This document shows, in pieces, positions 41,280-49,686 of a stretch of 64,000 nucleotides of DNA. The notes beneath the pieces were generated by a model, which did no database searches, was not told where the DNA came from, and saw only the letters and a program-made list of their open reading frames with translations. The stretch comes from Youhaiella tibetensis (GTDB lineage Bacteria > Pseudomonadota > Alphaproteobacteria > Rhizobiales > Devosiaceae). The translations under genes were made by a program, and so were the position numbers. Each line of letters starts with the position of its first letter. Position 1 is the first letter of the stretch. Where the stretch lies: assembly GCF_008000755.1 (NCBI RefSeq), contig NZ_CP041690.1:372001-436000 (forward strand). The letters run 5' to 3'.

Positions 41280-42649
41280 GCTCCACCGGCTGTCGCCGCC
41301 CGTCGAGGGATGCGAACGGTCTCCCGGGACGCATCGCTCATCCAGGATCCGGCTCCCAACATGAACATGAAATAGACGCCGATCGCGCCCCAGAAATGCA
41401 CCGTCAGACCACCGATGAAGAACCCGACCATCGAAACGACATAGGCGGTCCTGGCGAGTTGGATGTCGGGGTCGAAAGTTCGCGCGCGCACAGCATCTAC
41501 GATCGAGGCCAGATAGGCGAGGATGAGAAGCGCGGCGCCGGGCAGTCCGTAGCGCACCGCCTGCACCATCCAGTAGATATCGATCGTCGAATACATCCAG
41601 TTGGGCCGCGCCCAGTCGGCAAAGCCGATGCCGAACCAGGGATGCGTGGCGACTGAGGCGGACGTATAGGTCCAGATGGCCATCCGGTACCACGACGACT
41701 GCTGGCTGAAAGTGAAATAGGTAATGTAGATCTCGACCACGCTGCGCTTGGAGGCCAGCGCCAGCACCACGTAGATCGCCGCCAGCCCGAGCAGGACGAT
41801 CGTCCAGCGATAGGGATTCCTGCGGGCGATACGGTCCCAGGCCACCAGGACGATCTGCGCCGCTGCCACCGCGATCGGCCCCGACGACAGCGACAGGAAG
41901 GTTGCCAGGAGCGATGCGGCCGGACCTGCCACGCGCATCATCATGCTCTTCCCCTGTGGCAGGAGCAGCAGGAAGGGCAGCAGGCTTGCGGCGAAAACGC
42001 CCAGGTGGATGGAGTGCTCGAACACCGATTGCGCCCGCCAGATGCCCGCGCGCATCTCGAGCGTTTCGAGAGGGAAGGTCGGCAGAACCATCGCAAAGAC
42101 GTTCCCGACGATGTTCTTGCCTGTGATCGACTCGTAGACCGCAAAGGCGGCGAGCGCGCAGAGCGCATAGAACAGGAACTTGAGGACGGCTCTCAGGTCG
42201 GCCAGGGACCGGATGTAGACACGCGCCAGCATGTAGGGCGGCAGAGTTTCGGCAAAAAGCAGTCCCGCCGACCGCATGGCTTCGTCTGCGCCATGGGCGA
42301 AAAAGAGGCAGAGCGCGGCCCACCCCACATAGCCGATCAGCAGTCCGTCAGTTGCCTTGAAGCTGGTCGCCGCAAGCTTGATCCATTTGATCAGCAACGG
42401 CACGGCCAGGACGAGCAGCACGAGACGCGAGACGGTGAATGTCGTGCCGCCCAGCGTCACCAGCCAGGGGATGAAGAGCGAAACGAGGAAGAGCTTCGTC
42501 GGCCAGGCGAGCCTGGCGGCATGTTCTCCGGTTTCCTCAACCGCTGCAGCACTTTGCCGGGGTACGGCCGACCGCCGCCCGCTGCCCTCTCGCGGAGGGC
42601 GCGTCAGTTGCCGGGTATTATATCCGGGCTGTTCGCGGGCTTGCAGCAT
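41276..42649 (-). CDS. O-antigen ligase/polymerase-like membrane protein
   Basis: A protein of about 457 residues with roughly ten to twelve hydrophobic segments and the O-antigen ligase/Wzy-type topology: a long periplasmic loop before the GIGFADWARPNWMYSTIDIYWMVQAVRYGLPG region, which matches the Wzy_C pattern of 'G(x)G' followed by H/N-rich residues. It would ligate or polymerise lipid-linked glycan. The start is uncertain (ATG 42649 or GTG 42691). The N-terminal 50 residues are hydrophilic. Confidence 0.8.
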   Translation of the reverse strand: MLQAREQPGYNTRQLTRPPREGSGRRSAVPRQSAAAVEETGEHAARLAWPTKLFLVSLFIPWLVTLGGTTFTVSRLVLLVLAVPLLIKWIKLAATSFKATDGLLIGYVGWAALCLFFAHGADEAMRSAGLLFAETLPPYMLARVYIRSLADLRAVLKFLFYALCALAAFAVYESITGKNIVGNVFAMVLPTFPLETLEMRAGIWRAQSVFEHSIHLGVFAASLLPFLLLLPQGKSMMMRVAGPAASLLATFLSLSSGPIAVAAAQIVLVAWDRIARRNPYRWTIVLLGLAAIYVVLALASKRSVVEIYITYFTFSQQSSWYRMAIWTYTSASVATHPWFGIGFADWARPNWMYSTIDIYWMVQAVRYGLPGAALLILAYLASIVDAVRARTFDPDIQLARTAYVVSMVGFFIGGLTVHFWGAIGVYFMFMLGAGSWMSDASRETVRIPRRAATAGGA

Positions 42650-42854
42650 GGAGGTCGTTCCAAGGGTACAGGACGAAGTCAATCCATGCACCCCTCCCAG
42701 TCAACTAGCTCGAAATGACTGCGGGCTCCCGCGAGAGGCCGTCAATGACGCCCTGTCCGGCGCGGTCAAGCTCCTAACCCCATTTAGCTATTCGATGCCT
42801 CCCACCCCCCGCCTAGTGTCCCGTCATGGCGCAAAGGGCCAGGTGAGGCAGACA

Positions 42855-43355
42855 ATGATCAAGGGCGTGACGCTGGGCGAAGGGGCGGTGATCTACCATC
42901 CCGATCTCGTCAATCTCTACGACTGCACGATCGGTGCGGGCAGCCGCATCGGCACGTTCGTCGAGATTCAGCGGGGCGTCACTGTCGGCGAACGCTGCAA
43001 GATTTCCAGCCACAGCTTCCTTTGCGAGGGCGTGACGCTCGAAGATGCGGTGTTCGTGGGCCACGGCGTCATGTTCACCAACGACAAGTTTCCGCGCGCC
43101 GTCAATGCGGCAGGCGAGTTGCAGGGAACCGACGACTGGTCGGTATCCCCGGTCCTCGTCAAGTCCGGCGCATCCATCGGCAGCAACGCGACAATCCTGG
43201 GCGGGGTCACCATCGGTCGCTATGCCCTCGTCGCCGCCGGTGCCACCGTCACCCGAGACGTGCCGGACGGCGCCATCGTCGCCGGCGTTCCTGCGCGCAT
43301 CGTTGGGCAGGCGCCCGACGTCGCATCCCACATTTATAGCGAGCTTGCATCATGA
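42855..43355 (+). CDS. Hexapeptide-repeat acyltransferase (WbpD-like)
   Basis: A 166-residue left-handed beta-helix transferase with tandem hexapeptide repeats (IGAGSRIGTFVEIQRGVTVGERCKI, ILGGVTIGRYALVAAGATVTRDVPDGAIVAGVPARI) and GHGVMFTNDKFPRA, a pattern of WbpD-type sugar N-acetyltransferases acting on 3-amino-sugars. AGGTGAGG precedes the ATG. It overlaps the oxidoreductase gene by 4 bp, as WbpD and WbpB partners often do. Confidence 0.83.
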   Translation: MIKGVTLGEGAVIYHPDLVNLYDCTIGAGSRIGTFVEIQRGVTVGERCKISSHSFLCEGVTLEDAVFVGHGVMFTNDKFPRAVNAAGELQGTDDWSVSPVLVKSGASIGSNATILGGVTIGRYALVAAGATVTRDVPDGAIVAGVPARIVGQAPDVASHIYSELAS

Positions 43356-44389
43356 TCGGAGTAGCGGTCGTCGGATACGGCTATTGGGGCCCCAACCTGG
43401 TTCGAAACCTCTGGGAAGTGCCGGGGGCAGACCTGCGCTGGGTCTGCGACCTGCAGACCGAACGGCTTGCGGGCGTCCGCAGCCGTTATCCATCCGTCAA
43501 CATCACCGAGGATTTCGATGAGATCCTCAAGGATCCCAAGGTCGACGCCGTCGCCATCTCGACGCCGGTCGCCTCCCATTACCCGCTGGCCATGAAGGCT
43601 CTGCAGGCGGGCAAGCATGTGCTGGTCGAAAAGCCCATGGCCGCCTCCGCCGACAAGGCTTCCCGGCTGGTCGATGAGGCGGCGCGGCGCAATCTCGTGC
43701 TGGCCGTGGACCATACCTTCATCCACACCGGCGCGATCAAGAAGATGCGCGAGCTCATCGATGATGTCGTGGGCGATCTCTATTACTATGACTCGGTGCG
43801 CATCAACCTGGGCCTTTTCCAGAGCGATGTGTCGGTGCTCTGGGACCTGGCGGTCCATGACCTTTCGATCATGGATTTCGTGCTGCGCGAACGGCCTGTG
43901 GCCGTCTCTGCGACCGGCACCAGCCACCTTCCCGGCAAGCCCGAGGACATCGCCTACCTGACCCTCCACTACCAGAGCAATCTCATCGCGCATGTGCACG
44001 TCAACTGGCTGGCGCCGGTCAAGGTCCGGCGCACCCTGGTCGGCGGCAGCCGCAAGATGATCGTCTATGACGATCTTGAGCCGAGCGAGAAGATCAAGGT
44101 TTACGACAAGGGCGTGGTCATCGACTCGCGCTCGCCCTCGCGCCGCAACAAGGAAGACCAGCTGCGCGTCGGCTATCGAACCGGCGACATGTGGGCGCCC
44201 CAGCTCGACCTGGGCGAGGCCCTGGCCTGCGAGCTGCGCGAGTTCGTCTCCTGTGTCGAGCACGGCAAGACGCCCACGGCCGACGCCATGGCGGGCCTGC
44301 GTGTCGTCTCGATCCTCGAAGCCGCTTCCAAGTCATTGGCCCGTGGCGGCGCCATGGTGAACCTGGAGGGCGTCAAATGCCTGGCGTGA
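43352..44389 (+). CDS. Gfo/Idh/MocA-family sugar oxidoreductase (WbpB-like)
   Basis: A 345-residue NAD-dependent oxidoreductase: VAVVGYGYWGPNLVRNL Rossmann motif, VDAVAISTPVASHYPLAMKALQAGKHVLVEKPMA, and DLAVHDLSIMDFVL. In the WbpA-B-E-D pathway such an enzyme oxidises C3 of a UDP-sugar before amination. It sits between the acetyltransferase and aminotransferase genes. Confidence 0.87.
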   Translation: MIGVAVVGYGYWGPNLVRNLWEVPGADLRWVCDLQTERLAGVRSRYPSVNITEDFDEILKDPKVDAVAISTPVASHYPLAMKALQAGKHVLVEKPMAASADKASRLVDEAARRNLVLAVDHTFIHTGAIKKMRELIDDVVGDLYYYDSVRINLGLFQSDVSVLWDLAVHDLSIMDFVLRERPVAVSATGTSHLPGKPEDIAYLTLHYQSNLIAHVHVNWLAPVKVRRTLVGGSRKMIVYDDLEPSEKIKVYDKGVVIDSRSPSRRNKEDQLRVGYRTGDMWAPQLDLGEALACELREFVSCVEHGKTPTADAMAGLRVVSILEAASKSLARGGAMVNLEGVKCLA

Positions 44390-45492
44390 TCCCACTTCTC
44401 GATCTGCGCGCCCAATATGCGGCGCTCAAGCCCGAGCTGGATGCGGCTGTCCTCGATGTGCTGGCCTCGGGGGCCTACATTCTGGGCGAGCCGGTCGAGC
44501 GCTTCGAAAAGGCGTTTGCCGCCTATTGCGGCGTCGAGCATGCCATCGCCGTAAACAGCGGCACCAGTGCCCTGCATCTGGCGTTCCTGGCGGCCAATAT
44601 CGGACCGGGCGATGAGGTGATCACGACGCCCTTTACCTTCGTGGCCACCGTGTCCGCCATCATCTATGCCGGGGCGACGCCCGTCTTCGTGGATGTCGAA
44701 CCGGATAGCTTCGCCATCGATCCCGCAAAGGTCGAGGCTGCCATCACCCCGCGCACCAAGGCCATTGTCCCCGTCCACCTCTACGGCCAGATGGCCGACA
44801 TGGACGCGCTTCAGTCCATTGCGGTCAACCACGGGCTGGTCATCATCGAGGATGCCTGTCAGGCCCACGGCGCGGCCTATCACGGGCATCGTGCCGGCAG
44901 CATGGGGCTGTCGGCGGCCTTCTCCTTCTATCCCGGCAAGAACCTGGGCGCGTGTGGGGAAGGCGGCATCGTCGTCACCAACAGCGAAGAGCAAATGCGC
45001 ACCATGCGCTCGCTGCGCGACTGGGGGCAGGCCGAGCGCTACAACCATGTCCTCAAGGGCTTCAACTACCGGATGGACGCCATCCAGGGCGCGGTTCTTG
45101 ACGTCAAGCTGCGCTATCTCGAAGACTGGACCGAGGCCCGGCGCGCTGTGGCGGCTCAGTATCGCCAGCTTCTGAGCGAAGTCGAAAGCCTCCGGCTCCC
45201 CGCCGAACTGCCGGGTCGACGCCACGTCTACCACGTGTTCGCCGTACGGACCCGCGACCGCGAAGGTCTGCGCCGGCACCTGGCGAGCGAAGGCGTCCAC
45301 ACCGGGCTGCACTATCCCATCCCCGTCCATTTGCAGAAGGCGCATGCCGATCTCGGCTACGGCGAGGGCGACTTTCCCGTGACCGAGACGCTTGCACGCG
45401 AAGTGCTGTCGCTCCCCATCTTCCCGGAGATGACCTCGCGTCAGATTCAGACCGTGGCCGACGCCATAAAGCAGGATGCCTATGTCCTCTAG
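44377..45492 (+). CDS. DegT/DnrJ/EryC1 sugar aminotransferase (WbpE-like)
   Basis: A 371-residue PLP enzyme with PLLDLRAQYAALKPELD, NSGTSALHLAFLAANIGPGDEV, and the Schiff-base Lys188 in SFYPGKNLGACGEGG. It converts a keto-sugar to an amino-sugar using glutamate. GGAGG precedes the ATG, which lies 13 bases inside the previous gene. Confidence 0.9.
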   Translation: MPGVIPLLDLRAQYAALKPELDAAVLDVLASGAYILGEPVERFEKAFAAYCGVEHAIAVNSGTSALHLAFLAANIGPGDEVITTPFTFVATVSAIIYAGATPVFVDVEPDSFAIDPAKVEAAITPRTKAIVPVHLYGQMADMDALQSIAVNHGLVIIEDACQAHGAAYHGHRAGSMGLSAAFSFYPGKNLGACGEGGIVVTNSEEQMRTMRSLRDWGQAERYNHVLKGFNYRMDAIQGAVLDVKLRYLEDWTEARRAVAAQYRQLLSEVESLRLPAELPGRRHVYHVFAVRTRDREGLRRHLASEGVHTGLHYPIPVHLQKAHADLGYGEGDFPVTETLAREVLSLPIFPEMTSRQIQTVADAIKQDAYVL

Positions 45493-46183
45493 CGTGACCA
45501 CGCTCCAGGATCGCCTGGTTCCCGCCGTCCACGCCCAGAAGGCGCCGGTCGATGTCGACTACCTCGAAGGTCTCGTGCTCGACCTCAGGGAAAAATACGA
45601 CACCAAGGCGCTGGTCGAACTCTATGGCCGCTTCTCGGCCGGCGAGGGCATGGTCGACCAGCTCATGCGCAAGGCCATCGTCAATGCCGCCGCGCGGCGC
45701 TGCGGACCGGGCGTGCGGGTGGAAGCCAATGTCGGCTTCAAGCACCTGGAGACCATGGATATCGGGGCGGGTGTGTTCTTCGGGCACGGCGCCTTCATCC
45801 AGGGCCGGTTCGATGGCCATTGCCGCATCGGCGACCACGTCTGGATCGGCCCGCAAGTCTTCATCGACGCCCGCGACATCGTCATCGAGGACCATGTCGG
45901 CTGGGGCCCCGGATCGCGCGTGCTCGGCTCCGAGCATACCGGGATGCCGCTCGACCGACCCATCATCGCCACCGACCTGCTCATCAAGCCGGTTCGCGTG
46001 GAAGCCTGGGCCGATATCGGCACCGGCTCGGTCATTCTTCCCGGCGTCACCATCGGCCGCGGCGCCATCGTTGGGGCAGGGGCGGTCGTAACCGCCGATG
46101 TCGAACCATTCTCGATCGTCGCCGGCGTACCGGCGCGGAAACTTCGGATGCGCGATGACAAGGAGGCGCACCATGAGGGGTAA
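45482..46183 (+). CDS. Hexapeptide-repeat acyltransferase
   Basis: A 233-residue acyltransferase. The first about 80 residues form a helical region (YLEGLVLDLREKYDTKALVELYGRF), followed by left-handed beta-helix repeats (IGDHVWIGPQVFIDARDIVIEDHVGWGPGSRV, DIGTGSVILPGVTIGRGAIVGAGAVVTADV, and IVAGVPARKLR). It likely acetylates a glycan residue or precursor; it is longer than the WbpD-like paralogue. Confidence 0.83.
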   Translation: MSSSVTTLQDRLVPAVHAQKAPVDVDYLEGLVLDLREKYDTKALVELYGRFSAGEGMVDQLMRKAIVNAAARRCGPGVRVEANVGFKHLETMDIGAGVFFGHGAFIQGRFDGHCRIGDHVWIGPQVFIDARDIVIEDHVGWGPGSRVLGSEHTGMPLDRPIIATDLLIKPVRVEAWADIGTGSVILPGVTIGRGAIVGAGAVVTADVEPFSIVAGVPARKLRMRDDKEAHHEG

Positions 46184-47147
46184 GCGGATACTGATCACTG
46201 GCGGGGCCGGTCTCATCGGCTCCCATATCGCTGAAATCCTCGCCGGCGAAAGCCCGCGCGAGATTGTGGTCCTCGACAATTTTGATCGTGGCCGTCGCGA
46301 AAACCTCGCCCCGGCCAGCGCCATCTATCCGATCACCATGGTGCAGGGCGACATCCGCGACACCGCCGTGGTGCAGCGGGTAATGGAGGATATCGATATC
46401 GTCTTTCATCAGGCCGCCATTCGGATCACGCAATGTGCCCAGGAGCCGCGCCTCGCCCATGACGTCCTCTCGACGGGAACGTTCAACGTACTCGAAGCCG
46501 CTGTGGCCGCCGGCGTCTCCAAAGTGGTTGCAGCGTCCTCCGCCTCCGTGCTCGGCGCCGCCGACCTGTTCCCGACCGACGAGGATCACCACCCCTACAA
46601 CAACCGCACCATCTATGGAGCGGCCAAGGTCTACAACGAAGGCCTCCTGCGCAGCTTTGCCGAGATGTACGGCCTCAAATACGTGGCGCTGCGCTATTTC
46701 AACGTCTACGGCCCGCGCATGGACGCCTATGGCGTCTATACCGAAGTGTTGATCCGCTGGATGGAGCGCATCGCCGCCGGCCAGCCTCCGCTGATCTTGG
46801 GCGATGGGCTACAGACCATGGACTTCATCAATGCCCGCGACGTGGCGCGCGCCAATGTGCTGGCGGCCAAGTCAGACGTGACCGACGCGGTGTTCAACGT
46901 CGGCAGCGGCACCGAAACCAGCCTGCGTGAACTCGCCGATACCCTGCTCGAAGTCATGGGATCGAGCCTCACGCCGGAGTACGGTCCCGCCCGCAAGGTG
47001 AACCCCGTGCCCCGGCGCCTGGCCGATGTCAGCCGTGCTCGCAACCGCATCGGCTTTGAGGCATCCATCTCGCTCAAGGACGGGTTGCGCGAACTGGTCG
47101 AATGGTGGAGCGACGAGGTGTTCGCTTCCCGGCGTGAGGCGGTCTGA
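46173..47147 (+). CDS. NAD-dependent nucleotide-sugar epimerase/dehydratase
   Basis: A 324-residue extended SDR: ILITGGAGLIGSHIAEIL, HQAAIRITQCAQEP, SASVLGAADLFP, catalytic IYGAAKVYNEG (Tyr and Lys) and ALRYFNVYGPRMDAYGVYTEVLI. It begins ATG 46173 after AGGAGG. Product specificity cannot be told; UDP-GlcNAc 4-epimerase-like members share this core. Confidence 0.87.
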   Translation: MRGKRILITGGAGLIGSHIAEILAGESPREIVVLDNFDRGRRENLAPASAIYPITMVQGDIRDTAVVQRVMEDIDIVFHQAAIRITQCAQEPRLAHDVLSTGTFNVLEAAVAAGVSKVVAASSASVLGAADLFPTDEDHHPYNNRTIYGAAKVYNEGLLRSFAEMYGLKYVALRYFNVYGPRMDAYGVYTEVLIRWMERIAAGQPPLILGDGLQTMDFINARDVARANVLAAKSDVTDAVFNVGSGTETSLRELADTLLEVMGSSLTPEYGPARKVNPVPRRLADVSRARNRIGFEASISLKDGLRELVEWWSDEVFASRREAV

Positions 47148-47149
47148 CC

Positions 47150-48319
47150 ATGCGCAAGATCCCGGTGGCCCTGCCCAACCTGGGCGAGGAAGAGGCCGAA
47201 GCGACCCGTCGCGTCATTCTGTCCGGCTGGGTGACGCAGGGCCCTGAAGTCGCCGCGTTCGAAAGCGAGTTCGCCGCCTATGTCGGCGCGAGCCATGCCT
47301 GTGCGGTCTCCAACTGCACCACGGCGCTGCACCTGGCCCTGCTGGCTTTGGGCGTGGGAGAGGGTGACGAAGTCATCACCGTCAGCCACAGCTTCATCGC
47401 TACGGCCAACGCCATCACCTATTGCCGGGCCAAGCCGGTCTTCGTCGATATCGAGGCCACCGGCTTCAATATCGACCCCGCTCTCGTCGAGGCGGCGATC
47501 ACGCCGCGTACCAGGGCCATTCTCTGCGTCCACCAACTCGGGATGCCATGCGACCTCGCGGCGATCGTCGCCATCGGGCGCAGGCATGCCGTCCCCGTAA
47601 TCGAGGACGCCGCCTGTGCCATCGGCAGCGAGATCGAGTGGGAAGGCGCCTGGCAGAAGGTCGGCCGCCCGCATGGCGATATCGCCTGCTTTTCCTTCCA
47701 TCCCCGCAAGGTCATTACCACGGGCGATGGTGGCATGCTCACTACCAACAACCCGCAATATGATCAGAAATTCCGCCTGTGGCGGCAGCACGGCATGTCG
47801 GTTCCCGACGCGGTGCGCCATGCATCGAGCCAGGTCGTCTTCGAGGCCTATAACGAAGTGGGCTTCAACTACCGGATGACCGACCTGCAGGCAGCCGTCG
47901 GTCGCGTGCAGCTCGGCCGGCTCCCCGGGATCGTGGAGGCACGCCGCCGGCTCGCCGGACTCTACGGCGACCTGATCGGCGGGATAGAGGGCGTTGCGGC
48001 GCCCATCGAAGCCAATTGGGCTCGCTCGAACTGGCAGAGCTATTGCGTAACCCTGGCGCCCGACCTCGACCAGCGCTCGGTGATGCAATCCATGCTCGAT
48101 GCCGGCATCGCCACGCGCCGCGGCATCATGAATGCGCACCTGGAGACGCCCTACGCGAATGCCGGCGCCAATCTCCCGCGTTCCGAGGCTGCGCAGGCGC
48201 ATTCGATCATCCTGCCGCTCTATGATCGCATGCCGGAAGCTGACGTCCAGGCTGTCGTCAATGCGTTGGAGGTGGCGGTCGAGGCCGCCCGTCCCATCCT
48301 ACATCGTGCTGCTGTCTGA
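47150..48319 (+). CDS. DegT/DnrJ/EryC1 aminotransferase (LegC/PseC-like)
   Basis: A 389-residue PLP enzyme with VALPNLGEEEAEATRRVILSGWVTQGPEV, NCTTALHLALLALGVGEGDEV, and Lys187 in SFHPRKVITTGDGGML. The 'SGWVTQGP' opening and 'HPRK' motif suit LegC-type UDP-4-amino-sugar aminotransferases acting on 4-keto sugars. It is 2 bp after the epimerase gene, a likely enzyme pair. It overlaps the convergent export gene by 21 bp. Confidence 0.88.
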   Translation: MRKIPVALPNLGEEEAEATRRVILSGWVTQGPEVAAFESEFAAYVGASHACAVSNCTTALHLALLALGVGEGDEVITVSHSFIATANAITYCRAKPVFVDIEATGFNIDPALVEAAITPRTRAILCVHQLGMPCDLAAIVAIGRRHAVPVIEDAACAIGSEIEWEGAWQKVGRPHGDIACFSFHPRKVITTGDGGMLTTNNPQYDQKFRLWRQHGMSVPDAVRHASSQVVFEAYNEVGFNYRMTDLQAAVGRVQLGRLPGIVEARRRLAGLYGDLIGGIEGVAAPIEANWARSNWQSYCVTLAPDLDQRSVMQSMLDAGIATRRGIMNAHLETPYANAGANLPRSEAAQAHSIILPLYDRMPEADVQAVVNALEVAVEAARPILHRAAV

Positions 48320-49582
48320 GGGCGCTTGCGCCGACTGCTGGGGCTTTTCCGCCGACAGCACCTTGACCACGTCGCCCGGCACCAGCTGCGAAGTTTCGTC
48401 GGCGACGAACTGTTCGGTGCCGCCGCCCGCCTTCTGGCGGATGATCACGAAATCGAGGGCCGGATCGGACGTGGCCGGCGCGGCGTCCGGCGGCAGGCCG
48501 ATCAACAGCAGTCGCGAGGTCGTCTGGGTGTTGCGCAACTGCTCAAGCTTGGCCTGCTCCGCCTGAAGCTGGGCTGACGCATCGGTCTTCTGCTGATCCT
48601 GCACCGCCGCCAGGTTGCGCTGCGCCTCGCTCAGGGACTGCTTGGCGCGCATCGTGGCGGTGATGTTGTCCAGCCGGTCGGCCCGCAGGCTCGTCAGGGC
48701 CGTTTCGAGGTCGGTGCGGCGGGTGACCGTGGCGATACCCTGGTCGACCAGCGTCTTGACACCATCCAGTTCCTTTTCCTTGGAGGTGATCGCCGTCTCC
48801 AGGTTGCCGGCTTTTTGCTGGAGCACGTCGATTTCGGCCAGCAACAGCGTCTTGAGTTCTTCGAACGAAGCTTCCTGGCGCTTGGTCGCCTCGATCCGCG
48901 AACGGAACACAAGTTCCTCCTGCGCCATGATTTCGGCGACTTGGCTGTTCTTGGCGGCCGCGCTCAGTTCGGGCGGATAGGTGATGCTGTTCGCCCCGCT
49001 CAGCTCTGCCTGGAAACGGGCAATGTGCGCCAGGCTGCGCAGCATGTCGCCTTCACCGGCCTGCAAGGCGCCGAGCAGCTTGGTCCGCTCGCCGTTCTGG
49101 TCCGCTGTCGGCTGGAGCGGGCCTCCGCCCAGCGCCAGCGCCTGCAGCACGGTCATGTCCGGGCGGAACGGGTATTCTCCCGACTTTGTGACGTCCCCGA
49201 TAACGTAGATCGGAGGGTACTCGGCGATGTCGAGCGTTACCTCGGGCAGGTCGACCAGCCCGATCCGGGACTTGATGCGCTCGGCGATGATCGCGGCGAT
49301 CTTGTCGACGTCGCCATCCTGGACCGGCAGCTTCCCCACCAGCGGCACCGTAATGCTGCGATCCGGGCCGACGGTGATTTCGCCGCTGACCGCATCCAGC
49401 TTTTGGTACTGGCCGACCACCGGATTCCATTGCACGACCGACAATTGCAGCTTGGTCAGAGGGGCCAGTCCGCCCGGCTCGGCCGCCAGGACCGGCATGG
49501 CCATTGTTCCGGCCAGGAGGGTCACCAAGAGGCCTTTGCGCCAATTGCCTCCAACCTGATTGAGCCTTCCGAACGCGACCAT
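48299..49582 (-). CDS. Polysaccharide export protein (Wza-like) with coiled-coil domain
   Basis: A 427-residue exported protein. After a signal sequence (about 1-34, ending PVLAAEP) come a poly-export domain (SITVPLVGKLPVQDGDVDKIAAIIAERI, ITVGPD) and a SLBB-like turn (YVIGDVTKSGEYPFRPDMTVLQALALGGG). Residues about 170-370 are a long coiled coil (EIDVLQQKAGNLETAITSKEKELD, RAKQSLSEAQRNLAAVQDQQ). A second SLBB-like part may end the protein (QLVPGDVVKVL). It lacks an obvious lipobox. It sits in the outer membrane export path for the glycan. Confidence 0.85.
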   Translation of the reverse strand: MVAFGRLNQVGGNWRKGLLVTLLAGTMAMPVLAAEPGGLAPLTKLQLSVVQWNPVVGQYQKLDAVSGEITVGPDRSITVPLVGKLPVQDGDVDKIAAIIAERIKSRIGLVDLPEVTLDIAEYPPIYVIGDVTKSGEYPFRPDMTVLQALALGGGPLQPTADQNGERTKLLGALQAGEGDMLRSLAHIARFQAELSGANSITYPPELSAAAKNSQVAEIMAQEELVFRSRIEATKRQEASFEELKTLLLAEIDVLQQKAGNLETAITSKEKELDGVKTLVDQGIATVTRRTDLETALTSLRADRLDNITATMRAKQSLSEAQRNLAAVQDQQKTDASAQLQAEQAKLEQLRNTQTTSRLLLIGLPPDAAPATSDPALDFVIIRQKAGGGTEQFVADETSQLVPGDVVKVLSAEKPQQSAQAPSDSSTM

Positions 49583-49686
49583 GACGACACCTGATAATAC
49601 CACCTTAGGCCTAGACCCGACCATGAAACCGTCAGGCGCTCCATAGCTCCAACGGTCGATAGCCCGTTGACCGGCCGTGACGCAGC

